Origin: Celeribacter sp. HF31
Lineage (GTDB): Bacteria; Pseudomonadota; Alphaproteobacteria; Rhodobacterales; Rhodobacteraceae
Reading direction: 5' to 3'
NCBI RefSeq assembly: GCF_011806455.1
Contig: NZ_JAATOT010000002.1
Span: 1-64,000 of the forward strand
DNA: 64,000 nt
The notes below the pieces were generated by a model. It ran no database searches. It was not told the origin of the DNA and was given only the letters and a program-made list of their open reading frames with translations. The position numbers were made by a program, and so were the translations under genes. Within the stretch, counting starts at the first letter, position 1; every line of letters begins with the position of its first letter. Below are positions 53,818 through 63,855 of the stretch, piece by piece.

Positions 53818-54456
53818 ATGATCACGCTCGACATTTTCCACGACCCGATCTGCCCCTGGTGCTACATCGGCAAAACACGCCTCGACCGTGCGTTGGAGGC
53901 CCGCCCGGATCACCCCTTCGCGATCCAGTGGCATCCGTTTCAACTGAACCCGACAATGCCGAAAGAGGGCCTGGATCGCCTCACCTACCTTGAGATGAAA
54001 TTCCACGGCACAGAAGGCGCAATGAAGGCCTATCGTCCGGTGATCGACATCCTCCACAAGGAGATGCCGCAGGTCGATCTGGGCAAGATCAAGCGCACGC
54101 CGAACACGCTCGACGCGCATCGCCTCGTGCATTGGGCCGGGATCGACGGGCGCCAGACCGCCGCCGTCTCCGCCCTCTTCCGCGCCTATTTCAAGGAAGG
54201 CCGCGACATCGGGTCCCGCGACGTGCTGGCCGAGATTGCCGGCGAGATTGAGATGGACCCGGACGCCATTGCCCGCCTTTTGGACACCGACGCAGACATC
54301 GAAGAGATCGTCGCCCGCGACAGCCACGCCCGCGAACGCGGCATCAAGGCGGTGCCAACCTTCATCATCGACAACCTGCACGCCGTCGAAGGCGCACAGC
54401 CGACCGAGCTTTGGCTTGAGGTGATCGACGAGCTGACCGAGCGCACCGCGCTCTGA
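53818..54456 (+). CDS. DsbA-family oxidoreductase (FrnE-like)
   Basis: 212 residues. Thioredoxin fold with active-site CPWC at 12-15 (FHDPICPWCYIGK), a helical insert, and the cis-Pro loop AVPTFIIDN near 179. There is no signal peptide, so it is cytoplasmic. The family includes FrnE and 2-hydroxychromene isomerase-like proteins. The MFS gene follows 134 bases later and may be co-transcribed. Confidence 0.88.
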   Translation: MITLDIFHDPICPWCYIGKTRLDRALEARPDHPFAIQWHPFQLNPTMPKEGLDRLTYLEMKFHGTEGAMKAYRPVIDILHKEMPQVDLGKIKRTPNTLDAHRLVHWAGIDGRQTAAVSALFRAYFKEGRDIGSRDVLAEIAGEIEMDPDAIARLLDTDADIEEIVARDSHARERGIKAVPTFIIDNLHAVEGAQPTELWLEVIDELTERTAL

Positions 54457-54590
54457 GCAGACCGGTGGATATAAGCGGACCGGCAAACATCTGTGCATTC
54501 CCGCAGAGCCGCCCCGCCAAGTCTCAGACTGTTCAAACCACCCGGAGGCCAATAGGGTCCCCGGGCGTTTCCTTATTGAAAGAGTCCCCC

Positions 54591-55820
54591 ATGCCGCGTC
54601 GCCTGCCGCAACTCGAATTTACCGTCCTGCTCGCCCTGCTCTTCGCGACCGTGGCCTTTTCCATCGACGCCATGCTCCCCGGCCTGCCGCAGATCGCCGC
54701 CGATCTGTCGCCCGACGACGTCAACCGTGCGCAGCTCGTGCTCACCGCCTTCGTCTTCGGCATGGGCGGCGGCACCTTGATCTCCGGCCCGATTTCGGAC
54801 CATTTCGGGCGCAAACCGGTGATCCTTTTTGGCCTCGGTCTTTATACCGTTGGCGCCGTCATCGCAGGCCTGTCGCACAGTATGGAAATGATGCTGATCG
54901 GCCGCGCCATTCAAGGTGTCGGGGGCGCTTTCCCCCGCACCGTCGGGATCGCCATGGTGCGCGACCTCTATGAGGGCCGCGAAATGGCCAAGATCACCTC
55001 TTTCGTGATGACCATTTTCATGGTCGTGCCCGCCGCAGCCCCCTCGATCGGCGCAATGATCATCGCGGACTTCGGCTGGCATGGCATTTTCGCCGCCTTC
55101 GTCTTGATCGCCGTGATCGGCGCCACATGGATGAGCCTGCGTCAGGGCGAAACGCTCGACCCCGCGAACCGGCGTCACCTCAACCTCACCGACTTGAAAT
55201 CCGGCACCAAAGAGGTCTTCGGCAATTACAATGTGCGCATCTATACCGTGATCCTGATGCTGGGGTTCGGCCAGATGTTTTCGATCCTCTCCTCGGTGCA
55301 GCAAATCTATGCGGACACCTTCGATCTCGAAGATGTCTTCCCCTATTTCTTCGGCGCGACCGCTTTGATCGCCGCCGTGGGCGCGATCATGAACGGGCGG
55401 ATGGTCGGCGAAAAAGGCATGCATTTCATGATCCGCATGGGCTACGGCATCTCTTTGACCGCCTCCGTTGTCGCGCTCAGTCTGAACCTCTTCGGGCTCG
55501 GCTCCGGCACCTTCGGCTTTGTGGTCTTCTTCCTCTGGACCGTGGCGATGTTCTCGATCAACGCCTTCACCTTTGGCAACCTGAACGCTCTGGCGCTGGT
55601 GCCTCTGGGACGTCTCGCGGGCCTTGCAAACTCGCTGATCGGCGCGGTGTTCACCATGGGCTCCGTCCTGATCGCCGCCCCCGTGGGTCTTGCGTTCAAC
55701 GGCACGCCGATCCCGGTGATGGCGGCGGGCATGATCTGTTCCGCGCTGGCGCTCATCCTGTTCCGCTTCGAGGACAGCGCCACGGCCCCGCAGGGCGCGC
55801 CTCCGAAGCCTGCAGAATAA
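54591..55820 (+). CDS. MFS multidrug exporter, Bcr/CflA type
   Basis: 409 residues with 12 predicted membrane helices. MFS motif A reads GPISDHFGRKPVILFG, motif C-like RAIQGVGGAFPRTVGIAMVRDLY, and an early acidic residue in FSIDAMLPGLPQIAADL is typical of DHA1 drug:H+ antiporters. Start 54591 (MPRRLPQLEF). The substrate cannot be inferred. Confidence 0.88.
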   Translation: MPRRLPQLEFTVLLALLFATVAFSIDAMLPGLPQIAADLSPDDVNRAQLVLTAFVFGMGGGTLISGPISDHFGRKPVILFGLGLYTVGAVIAGLSHSMEMMLIGRAIQGVGGAFPRTVGIAMVRDLYEGREMAKITSFVMTIFMVVPAAAPSIGAMIIADFGWHGIFAAFVLIAVIGATWMSLRQGETLDPANRRHLNLTDLKSGTKEVFGNYNVRIYTVILMLGFGQMFSILSSVQQIYADTFDLEDVFPYFFGATALIAAVGAIMNGRMVGEKGMHFMIRMGYGISLTASVVALSLNLFGLGSGTFGFVVFFLWTVAMFSINAFTFGNLNALALVPLGRLAGLANSLIGAVFTMGSVLIAAPVGLAFNGTPIPVMAAGMICSALALILFRFEDSATAPQGAPPKPAE

Positions 55821-55823
55821 GGC

Positions 55824-58800
55824 TTATTTCTTAGCCGGTTGCGCAGCGCCCTTCGCGAACCTCGCGAGGTCCTGCGCAATCGAATAAGCGCCTTTGATCT
55901 TGTCGCTGTCTTTCTTCCAGTCGCGGCGAATGATGATCTTATTGTCCTTGACCTTCGCCTGCCCCTTTTGCGCGTGGATGAATTCCACAAGCCCCGCCGG
56001 ATTGGCGTATTTGTCGTTGTGGAACTGGATCGTGGCGCCCTTTGGCCCGCCGTCCAGCCGTGCAATGCCCGCTTCGCGGCATTTTTCTTTGATCCGAACA
56101 ACGAGCAGCAAGGTGTTGACCTCTTTGGGCAATTTCCCAAACCGGTCGATGAGTTCGGCGGCAAAGCCTTCCAACTCCACCTTGGTTTTCAGACCGGACA
56201 GACGCCGGTAAAGCCCCAAACGCACGTCGAGATCGGGCACATAGGTTTCCGGGATCAGCACCGGTACGCCAAGGTTGATCTGCGGTGCCCATTGACCGTC
56301 GTCGTTCAAGCTCACCGCCTCCTCGCCCGATTTGATCCGCGCAATCGCTTCTTCAAGCATGGATTGGTAGAGCTCGAACCCGACCTCTTTGACGTGCCCG
56401 GATTGCTCCTCACCCACCAGGTTACCTGCGCCCCGGATGTCAAGGTCTTGAGACGCAAGGGTAAATCCGGCCCCAAGCGTATCCAGAGAGCCGAGCACAC
56501 GCAGCCGTTTTTCCGCCTGCGGCGTCAAAGGCGCGCGGGGTTTCGTGGTCAGATAGGCATAGGCGCGCGTCTTGGCGCGGCCCACCCGACCCCGGATTTG
56601 ATAGAGCTGAGCCAAGCCAAACATATCGGCGCGGTGCACCACCATCGTGTTCGCGGTCGGAATGTCGATGCCGCTTTCCACAATCGTGGTCGCCAGAAGC
56701 ACGTCATATTTGCCATCGTAAAAGGCATTCATCCGATCATCCAACTCGCCCGCCGCCATCTGGCCATGCGCAACCACATGGGTCAGCTCCGGCACATGGG
56801 TTTTGAGAAAATCCTCAATGTCCGGAATGTCCCTGACGCGCGGCACGACGAAAAAGCTCTGCCCGCCCCGGTAATGTTCGCGCAGCAAGGCCTCGCGCAC
56901 CGTCACCGTGTCGAATTCCGACACATAGGTGCGGATCGACAGCCGGTCGACCGGCGGCGTGCCAATAATAGAGAGGTCGCGCACCCCGGTGAGCGACATT
57001 TGCAGCGTCCGCGGGATCGGCGTGGCCGAAAGCGTCAGAACATGAATGTTGGATTTCAGGGACTTAAGGCGCTCTTTGTGTGTGACACCGAAGCGTTGTT
57101 CCTCATCCACAATGAGCAAGCCGAGATTGGCGAATTTCACGGATTTCGCCAGCAAAGCGTGGGTGCCGACGACAATATCGACGGTGCCCTCGGCCAGATC
57201 CTCGCGGGTTTTCGCCATATCTTTCGCGGACACAAAGCGCGACATCGGTCTGATATTGATGGGAAATCCCCGGAACCGCTCGGCAAAGCTGCGGAAGTGT
57301 TGGCGGGCCAAAAGTGTCGTCGGCGCAATCACCGCGACCTGCGCCCCCGACAGCGCCGCGACAAAGGCCGCGCGCATCGCCACCTCGGTCTTGCCAAAGC
57401 CCACGTCGCCACAGATCAGCCGATCCATTGGCATCCCGCGCTCCAGATCGTCGAGGCAATCCTCGATGGCTTTCAGCTGATCCTCGGTCTCGGAATAGGG
57501 AAAACGCGCACAGAAGGCCTCCCACATATCGGCTGGCGGCGCCATGATCGGCGCTTTGCGAATGTGGCGCTCAGCGGCAATCCGGATGAGCTTTTCGGCC
57601 ACCTCGCGGATGCGTTCTTTCATCCGCGCTTTCTTGGCCTGCCACGCGCCACCGCCGAGCTTGTCCAAAAGCCCTTCGTCATGACCATAGCGGCTTAGAA
57701 GTTCAATGTTTTCAACGGGAAGGTAAAGCCGATCCCCGCCCGCATATTCCAGCAAAAGACATTCATGCGCGGCGCCCAGGGCGGTGACCACCTCAAGCCC
57801 GCGGAAAATGCCCACGCCATGTTCGACATGGACAATCAGGTCGCCGGGGCTCAGCGAACTATGTTCGGTGAGGAAGTTCTCGGCCTTTTTGCGCCGGCCC
57901 GGACGGCGGACCAAGCGATCCCCCAAGACGTCCTGCTCAGAAATCACCGTAACCGATTGGCCCTCGCCCACAGGGGCCTCGAACCCCTGCTCCAGCGCCC
58001 AAACCGAGAGATAAACTCCACCCGTGCCGTCGGGCACATCGCGCCAGTCGGAGATTTCCTTGCCCGCGACATCCTGATCTTCGAGCAGGGTTTTAAGACG
58101 ATCTCGCGCGCCTTCGGACCAGCTTGCCAGCACAACCTGGCCGAGACTCCTGCGTTTCTGAATATGCTCCGCCAGTTCTTCGAAAAGATTGACACCTTCC
58201 ATCTGCCGCTCGGGCGAAAAATTACGTCCGATCCGGCCGCCCGCGTCGATCACGCCGGGGCCTGTCGCCTGTGGCAGCGGATGGAAATGGATCACACGAC
58301 GGCCCTCGGTCGCAGCGTCCCAAGCGGCGTCATCCAGATACAACAACCCCGGCGGACAGGGTTTATAGACCGAATCCATCCGGCCTTTGGCATTCAGTGC
58401 CTCGCGCCGGGTTTGGTATTGGTCTTCGATGCCTTCCCAACGCGAAAGACGCGCCGCAGTCGATTGATCGTCAAGGGAAATCACCGCCTCCGGAAGGTAG
58501 TCGAAGAGCGTCTCCAGCCGCTCGTGGAAATAGGGCAGCCAATGTTCCATCCCCGCATGTTTGCGCCCGGCGGAGACCGCCTCATAGAGCGGATCGTCCG
58601 TGCCCGCGGCGCCGAATTCGATGCGGTAATTCTGCCGAAACCGGGTGATCGCCGCCTCGTCGAGAATGACCTCCGAGACCGGCGTAAAGCTCACCTCCTT
58701 GAGGCTGTCGACGGTTTTCTGGCTGGCCGGATCGAACCGGCGAATGCCGTCCAACTCGTCGCCAAAGAAATCCAGCCGCACCGGCAAAACCTGCCCCGGC

Positions 58801-59300
58801 GGAAAGACATCGATGATGCCGCCCCGGATGGCGTAATCGCCATGCTCAACCACGGTCGGGGCCTGTGTGAAGCCCATGCGCACGAAAAACACCCGCAGAT
58901 CGGCCTCGTTGACGCGCTGTCCCTTCGACAGAGTAAAGGCCGCACCGGCCAATGTGTCGCGCGCAGGAAGTTTTTGCGTCGCGGCCGAGAGCGTGGTCAA
59001 CAGCACAAATCGCGAGGGCACCGCGCCATGTGCCAATGCGGCCAGTGTCGCCATCCGCTGCGCCGAGAGATCGGCATTGGGCGACATGCGGTCGAAAGGC
59101 AAACAGTCCCAGGCGGGAAATTCGATGACCGGCAGGTCGGGTGCGAAGAATTTCAACCCTTCGCGCAACGCCGCCAGCCGTTTGTCATCGCGCGCCACAT
59201 GGATCACCGGCCCATTTGCGCGGGTGACTTCGCGGGCCAAAAGATGCGCGTCGAACCCTTCGGGCGCGCCCCCGACGGTCAGATGAGTGGATTTACTCAT
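55824..59300 (-). CDS. mfd: Transcription-repair coupling factor Mfd
   Basis: 1158 residues. Order: UvrB-like N-terminal part, RNA polymerase-interaction domain (~480-550; GDLIVHVEHGVGIFRGLE), SF2 translocase with Walker A ICGDVGFGKTEVAMRAAF near 629 and VDEEQRFGVTHKE, helicase C-terminal part VVPRVRDI...VVESGIDIPTAN-like, and TRCF domain ~1000-1110. It removes stalled RNA polymerase and recruits UvrA. Full family length. Confidence 0.97.
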   Translation of the reverse strand: MSKSTHLTVGGAPEGFDAHLLAREVTRANGPVIHVARDDKRLAALREGLKFFAPDLPVIEFPAWDCLPFDRMSPNADLSAQRMATLAALAHGAVPSRFVLLTTLSAATQKLPARDTLAGAAFTLSKGQRVNEADLRVFFVRMGFTQAPTVVEHGDYAIRGGIIDVFPPGQVLPVRLDFFGDELDGIRRFDPASQKTVDSLKEVSFTPVSEVILDEAAITRFRQNYRIEFGAAGTDDPLYEAVSAGRKHAGMEHWLPYFHERLETLFDYLPEAVISLDDQSTAARLSRWEGIEDQYQTRREALNAKGRMDSVYKPCPPGLLYLDDAAWDAATEGRRVIHFHPLPQATGPGVIDAGGRIGRNFSPERQMEGVNLFEELAEHIQKRRSLGQVVLASWSEGARDRLKTLLEDQDVAGKEISDWRDVPDGTGGVYLSVWALEQGFEAPVGEGQSVTVISEQDVLGDRLVRRPGRRKKAENFLTEHSSLSPGDLIVHVEHGVGIFRGLEVVTALGAAHECLLLEYAGGDRLYLPVENIELLSRYGHDEGLLDKLGGGAWQAKKARMKERIREVAEKLIRIAAERHIRKAPIMAPPADMWEAFCARFPYSETEDQLKAIEDCLDDLERGMPMDRLICGDVGFGKTEVAMRAAFVAALSGAQVAVIAPTTLLARQHFRSFAERFRGFPINIRPMSRFVSAKDMAKTREDLAEGTVDIVVGTHALLAKSVKFANLGLLIVDEEQRFGVTHKERLKSLKSNIHVLTLSATPIPRTLQMSLTGVRDLSIIGTPPVDRLSIRTYVSEFDTVTVREALLREHYRGGQSFFVVPRVRDIPDIEDFLKTHVPELTHVVAHGQMAAGELDDRMNAFYDGKYDVLLATTIVESGIDIPTANTMVVHRADMFGLAQLYQIRGRVGRAKTRAYAYLTTKPRAPLTPQAEKRLRVLGSLDTLGAGFTLASQDLDIRGAGNLVGEEQSGHVKEVGFELYQSMLEEAIARIKSGEEAVSLNDDGQWAPQINLGVPVLIPETYVPDLDVRLGLYRRLSGLKTKVELEGFAAELIDRFGKLPKEVNTLLLVVRIKEKCREAGIARLDGGPKGATIQFHNDKYANPAGLVEFIHAQKGQAKVKDNKIIIRRDWKKDSDKIKGAYSIAQDLARFAKGAAQPAKK

Positions 59301-59303
59301 GGG

Positions 59304-59831
59304 TTAGCCCCCCAACGGCCCGCTGGCGATATTCTGATACATGCCCCACATGGCGGTCACGAAAATCGACACCATGCCGATCAACTGGACATAAAAGCGA
59401 TGCCGGCGCAGCACGGCGACGAGCGCTTCGCCTTTGGTCTCTTCCTTGATGATCTTTTGCGCGGTGCGAAAGTTGAGCGCGCCAACGAAAATCATCGGGA
59501 ACGCCATCATGAACACGGCCTGCGAAAATTGCAGCCCATAGCCAAAGCCGGTGATCGCCAGAATGACGATCAAGGCGCTGCCCAAGGCCGTCAGCACCAG
59601 CCCGGACACTTCGGCGATATTCGACAGCCGCCCACAGTTGATCCGGACGAGGTCTTCGAGATCGCGCATCCGATCACCGCCCTGACGTTTGGCCTTGAGC
59701 GCCAGATCGAAAGGCACGCCCAACACGAAATGCGAGGCCGTGGACCAGAGCACCGCCAAGGCGATCCAATACCACATATTCGAAAAGGACCGCACATCGA
59801 TCACTTCGAAGATGGTTGCATAGAAATCCAA
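59304..59831 (-). CDS. Conserved membrane protein of unknown function
   Basis: 175 residues with about four membrane helices (20-40, 75-95, 98-116, 145-166). The loop KAKRQGGDRMRDLEDLVRINCGRLSN is hydrophilic. No named family recognised. Three bases upstream of mfd, so co-transcribed with it. Confidence 0.75.
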   Translation of the reverse strand: MDFYATIFEVIDVRSFSNMWYWIALAVLWSTASHFVLGVPFDLALKAKRQGGDRMRDLEDLVRINCGRLSNIAEVSGLVLTALGSALIVILAITGFGYGLQFSQAVFMMAFPMIFVGALNFRTAQKIIKEETKGEALVAVLRRHRFYVQLIGMVSIFVTAMWGMYQNIASGPLGG

Positions 59832-60006
59832 GGCGCTGCTCTTTTCTGTCGTGTTATCTGTATCGTGGCGCGCAAATGTCGCAGGGTTTTAGGGCCGTTC
59901 CCACTCTTTTGAACAGGTTAGAGGTCCCGATCCCCGATTCCTACCCTTGAAGCGCCGGAAAATCCATGCCACCTCAAAGGAAATCTCACAACCTGAGGCC
60001 GTCACC

Positions 60007-61005
60007 ATGACCCGCACCACCGCCCCCTTCCCGCTGACCCGCCTGCGTCGCACACGCAAGATGGAGGCGCTGCGCGGTCTCGTGCGGGAAAACCACCTGT
60101 CGGCCGAAGATCTGATCTGGCCGGTGTTTGTGCGCGAGGGCGTGAATGAGGCCACACCAATTGCCTCGATGCCCGGCGTCGAACGCCTCACCATCGACCG
60201 GCTGGTGAAGGCCGCAGCCGAAGCCTATGCGCTTGGCATTCCCGCGATTTGCCTCTTTCCCTACATCGAACCAGAGCTGAAAACCGAAGATTGCGCGGGC
60301 GCCTGGGACCCGGACAACCTTGTGAACCGGGCCATTCGCGCGGTGAAGGCCGAGGTGCCGGAGCTGGCGATCATGACCGATGTCGCCCTGGATCCCTATA
60401 ACATCAACGGTCATGATGGGTTTGTGGTGGGTGGCGAGATCGTCAACGACATGACCGTCGAGGCCTTGGTGAAAATGTCGGTCGCCCAGGCCGAGGCAGG
60501 CGCCGATATCATCGGGCCGTCGGACATGATGGACGGGCGCATCGGCGCCATTCGGCGTGCTTTGGAGACCGAGGGCTTTGATAAGGTCTCGATCATGTCC
60601 TATGCCGCAAAATATGCCTCCAGCTTTTATGGGCCTTTCCGCGATGCGGTCGGGGCCTCCGGTGCTTTGAAAGGCGACAAAAAGACCTATCAGATGGACC
60701 CGGCCAACACGGACGAGGCCCTGCGTCTTATCGAGCGCGATCTGCTGGAAGGCGCCGATATGGTCATGGTGAAACCCGGCATGCCCTATCTCGATGTCTG
60801 CCGCCGCGTGCAGGACACCTTCAAAGTGCCGACCTTCGCCTATCAGGTTTCCGGCGAATACGCGATGCTGGCCGCCGCCTTCCAGAACGGCTGGCTTGAT
60901 CGCGAAAAAATCGTGCTGGAAAGCCTCATGTGCTTCAAACGCGCCGGCTGCAACGGGATTTTGACCTATTTCGCGCCGGAAGCTGCGAAACTGCTCGCAA
61001 AATAA
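60007..61005 (+). CDS. hemB: Delta-aminolevulinic acid dehydratase (porphobilinogen synthase)
   Basis: 332 residues. Schiff-base lysines in MSYAAKYASSFYGP and MVKPGMPYLD. It condenses two 5-aminolevulinates to porphobilinogen for haem, bacteriochlorophyll and corrin. The metal-switch region reads DVALDPYNINGHDG, with none of the zinc cysteines, so it belongs to the zinc-independent type known from Rhodobacter. Start 60007 (MTRTTAPFPLTRLRRTRK). Confidence 0.96.
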   Translation: MTRTTAPFPLTRLRRTRKMEALRGLVRENHLSAEDLIWPVFVREGVNEATPIASMPGVERLTIDRLVKAAAEAYALGIPAICLFPYIEPELKTEDCAGAWDPDNLVNRAIRAVKAEVPELAIMTDVALDPYNINGHDGFVVGGEIVNDMTVEALVKMSVAQAEAGADIIGPSDMMDGRIGAIRRALETEGFDKVSIMSYAAKYASSFYGPFRDAVGASGALKGDKKTYQMDPANTDEALRLIERDLLEGADMVMVKPGMPYLDVCRRVQDTFKVPTFAYQVSGEYAMLAAAFQNGWLDREKIVLESLMCFKRAGCNGILTYFAPEAAKLLAK

Positions 61006-61147
61006 CGGCTACAGATCGGCGAAACCCCACTTAAACCCACCATAGGTGGTGTTTTGCCGATGACAGAGGCGAAAGATTGCGGTTATAGTATCCCCAATCG
61101 GGCCGTTCAGAGCCCATCAGAGGCTTAGCAGCAAAGGGATACCCCTC

Positions 61148-61705
61148 ATGACGATTTCCAATCGCCGGACCTTTATGATCGGTCTGGGCAGCGCCGGTCT
61201 TTTGGCCGCCTGCGACAATTCCATGCGCTCGAACGGTGCGGCCACCATTGACGCGCGTGTCGACAGCACGCTCAACTATCTCTACTCCGACTACCCCGGC
61301 ACCCAGACCCTGCGCGACAAATCCGTCGGCATGCTGGTGATGCCGCTGATCACCAAGGCGGGCTTTGGCGTGGGCGGCTCCTACGGGCGTGGTGCGCTGC
61401 GTGTCGGTGGTGTGACGGTGGATTACTACTCCTCCGCGCAGGCCACATTCGGGCTTCAGATCGGCGCCCAGCAATATGCCCATGTGCTGTTCTTCATGAC
61501 CAACGAAGCGCTGGCCGATTTCCGCAATTCCCCGGGCTGGTCCGCCGGTGCCGATATGGAATATGCGATCTCCAACCGGGGCGAGAACCTCTCGGCAGAA
61601 ACCATGACCTCGCTGTCGCCGGTGATTGCGGTGGTCTTCGGGCAGGCAGGGCTGATCGCGGGCGCGACGGTCGAGGGCACGAAATACACCCGTATCATTC
61701 CCTGA
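61148..61705 (+). CDS. SYLF-domain (YSC84-like) lipoprotein
   Basis: 185 residues. Twin-arginine-like start (NRRTFMIGLGSAG) running into lipobox LLAAC at residues 18-22. The mature part has the lipid-binding SYLF pattern: GMLVMPLITKAGFGVGGSYGRGALRV, YAHVLFFMTNEALADFRNSPGW, and ending AGATVEGTKYTRI. Periplasmic or outer-membrane-attached lipid binding is inferred from the family. Confidence 0.86.
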   Translation: MTISNRRTFMIGLGSAGLLAACDNSMRSNGAATIDARVDSTLNYLYSDYPGTQTLRDKSVGMLVMPLITKAGFGVGGSYGRGALRVGGVTVDYYSSAQATFGLQIGAQQYAHVLFFMTNEALADFRNSPGWSAGADMEYAISNRGENLSAETMTSLSPVIAVVFGQAGLIAGATVEGTKYTRIIP

Positions 61706-61734
61706 TTTCACAGTTAATGCATTGCATGAAAAAA

Positions 61735-61757
61735 AGCGGGCCAAGGCCCGCTTTTTG
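61735..61757. terminator. Terminator between the SYLF gene and ppx
   Basis: A perfect 8-bp stem AGCGGGCC-AA-GGCCCGCT (61735-61752) followed by TTTT, preceded by an A-run, so usable in both directions. Confidence 0.85.
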
Positions 61758-61795
61758 TTTGAGTATTTTCACCAGGAAAAAGATGCGCGGAGACT

Positions 61796-62908
61796 TTAGG
61801 GCACGGCTTCTTCCAGCACGCCATCCGCAGACATCTGGGCATAGAGCAGACCTTCACGCAGCCCACGGTCGGCCACGGAGAGACGATCTGTCGGCCAGAT
61901 GCGCAGCAAAGCCTGAAGGATCGCGGAGCCGGACATGATCAATTCCTGACGGTCGCGCCCAATGCGCGGGTCACATTTTCGGCCTTCCGGACCGAGATCG
62001 AGATAGTCGCGGATCACCCGGTCAATCTGCTCCGACGTCATGCGCAGCCCGTCCACCTTGTTGCGGTCGTAACGCTTGAGCCCCAGATGCGAGGCGGCCA
62101 CCGTGGTCACCGTTCCCGAGGTGCCGATGATCTGGAAACCTTCGCGGCAGGATTCATTGGCATAGGGCGCGAAATCGGCAAGTTTTTCTTCGAAATACCA
62201 AGACATCAAGGCAAAGCGCGCGGCGTCGTCTTCAACGTCGGAGAATTGCTCCATCAGGGTTGCGACGCCCAGAGGCACGGAAATCCAATCGACGACCTTG
62301 GCATGGGGAAAGCGGCTGTCGGAATTCTGGAACCCGGTGTGCAACCGCATGATCGACCGCGGGCGTTCGGCGCGCGGCACATTGGTCAGGTCGATCCAGA
62401 CAAGCTCCGTCGAGCCGCCGCCGATGTCGACCACCAAAAGCTGTTCGGTTTTCGTCGACACCAAAGGCGCGCAGGAAATCACCGCCAGACGCGCCTCTTC
62501 CTCTGGCTTGATGATCTCAAGCTTCAGCCCGGTCTCACGTTGCACCCGGCGCAGGAAATCACGCGTGTTGCGCGCACGGCGACAGGCCTCTGTGGCCACG
62601 AGGCGCATATGTTTGACATCGTGTTTCTCGAGCTTCTTGCGACAGACCCGCAAAGCCTGGATCGTGCGCGAGATCGACGTGCGGCACAAACGACCAGAGG
62701 CCTCTAACCCGCTTCCGAGCTGGACCGATTTCGAGAAACTGTCGACCACATGAAACTGGCTGCCCTTCGGTTGGGCAATCAACATGCGGCACGAATTTGT
62801 GCCGAGATCCAGCGCGGCATAAAGCTCGGCCGGATCGGCGGGTTTGGGTGCGAGAGGCTCGACCGCTTTCGGGAACGCGCCCGCACCAGTGGGACGCTTG
62901 GGCGCCAT
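61796..62908 (-). CDS. Ppx/GppA-family phosphatase
   Basis: 370 residues of actin-like fold: ALDLGTNSCRMLI (phosphate 1), VVDIGGGSTELVWID (phosphate 2), and GTSGTVTTVAASHLGL. It hydrolyses polyphosphate and/or pppGpp. Only the Ppx/GppA core is present, without the C-terminal HD extension of E. coli Ppx. Start 62908 with a low-complexity proline/lysine leader. Confidence 0.88.
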   Translation of the reverse strand: MAPKRPTGAGAFPKAVEPLAPKPADPAELYAALDLGTNSCRMLIAQPKGSQFHVVDSFSKSVQLGSGLEASGRLCRTSISRTIQALRVCRKKLEKHDVKHMRLVATEACRRARNTRDFLRRVQRETGLKLEIIKPEEEARLAVISCAPLVSTKTEQLLVVDIGGGSTELVWIDLTNVPRAERPRSIMRLHTGFQNSDSRFPHAKVVDWISVPLGVATLMEQFSDVEDDAARFALMSWYFEEKLADFAPYANESCREGFQIIGTSGTVTTVAASHLGLKRYDRNKVDGLRMTSEQIDRVIRDYLDLGPEGRKCDPRIGRDRQELIMSGSAILQALLRIWPTDRLSVADRGLREGLLYAQMSADGVLEEAVP

Positions 62909-63108
62909 GGTTCACGCCCTCCATATCAAGTTAGCCCCACCATAAGCGAAATTTCGCGCGTCGGGCAAGTGTTCTGATGGGTGCACAGCATCACAATGTT
63001 CTGAGCGTGACTGTGCGCATCAGCACATCGGCTTTCTTTTACAGAGGCTTTCTTTTATGTCCTGCGTGAAACCCCGCCTTTTCACCGTTTAAATGTCAGG
63101 ATCTCGAC

Positions 63109-63687
63109 ATGGCGCGACTGATTGCCTTTAACAAACCTTTCGACGTGCTGTCGCAATTCACCGATAAGGGCACCGAGGGCACGACGCGTCAAACCCTGTC
63201 GAATTTCATCAATGTGCCAAAGGTTTACCCGGCGGGTCGCCTGGATCGCGACAGCGAGGGGCTTTTGTTGCTCACGGATGACGGCAAGTTGCAGGCCCGG
63301 ATTTCGAACCCGCGTCATAAGATGGAAAAGACCTATCTGGCGCAGGTCGAGGGCGATCTGAGTGAGGCGGCTTTGGCGCATCTTCGACGTGGGGTAGACC
63401 TAAAAGACGGCATGACCCGCCCTGCCCGCGCCAAATGCGTGTCCGAACCTGACTGGATCTGGCCGCGCACACCGCCAGTGCGCTATCGCAAATCCGTCCC
63501 CGACAGCTGGCTGGAATTGACCATCTCTGAGGGCCGCAATCGTCAGGTGCGCCGCATGACCGCCGCCGTGGGCTTTCCGACATTGCGGCTTATTCGTCTG
63601 TCCATTGGTCCGTGGCATTTGAATGATCTCGCATCGGGGGATTGGCGCGACGCGGACCCGAAAGCCGTGCCCTTCAAGCCACGGTAG
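63109..63687 (+). CDS. RsuA-family rRNA pseudouridine synthase, RluE-like
   Basis: 192 residues with no S4 domain. Catalytic Asp in [30 protein letters not shown] and [25 protein letters not shown] complete the pattern. Lack of S4 and the short length fit RluE (23S rRNA, E. coli U2457), though the exact site is by analogy. Confidence 0.9.
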   Translation: MARLIAFNKPFDVLSQFTDKGTEGTTRQTLSNFINVPKVYPAGRLDRDSEGLLLLTDDGKLQARISNPRHKMEKTYLAQVEGDLSEAALAHLRRGVDLKDGMTRPARAKCVSEPDWIWPRTPPVRYRKSVPDSWLELTISEGRNRQVRRMTAAVGFPTLRLIRLSIGPWHLNDLASGDWRDADPKAVPFKPR

Positions 63688-63855
63688 GAGCGCATGTCTC
63701 GTTCCGGAAACATCGCAAAAAGTTCCGACACTTATGTTGAAAAACATGTGAACGGAAACCGCGAAACTTTTCGAAGCCTCCCTGAGTTGATCCCCCAGAA
63801 GGCCAGCGGGTTCGCCGCTTGAGCCATTACGATGAATAACGAATTGGAGTTTCTT

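Noticed and set aside
57765-59912. 715-codon plus-strand frame, and a similar one at 55839-57698
   Set aside because: Both are antisense to mfd, whose domains are all clear.
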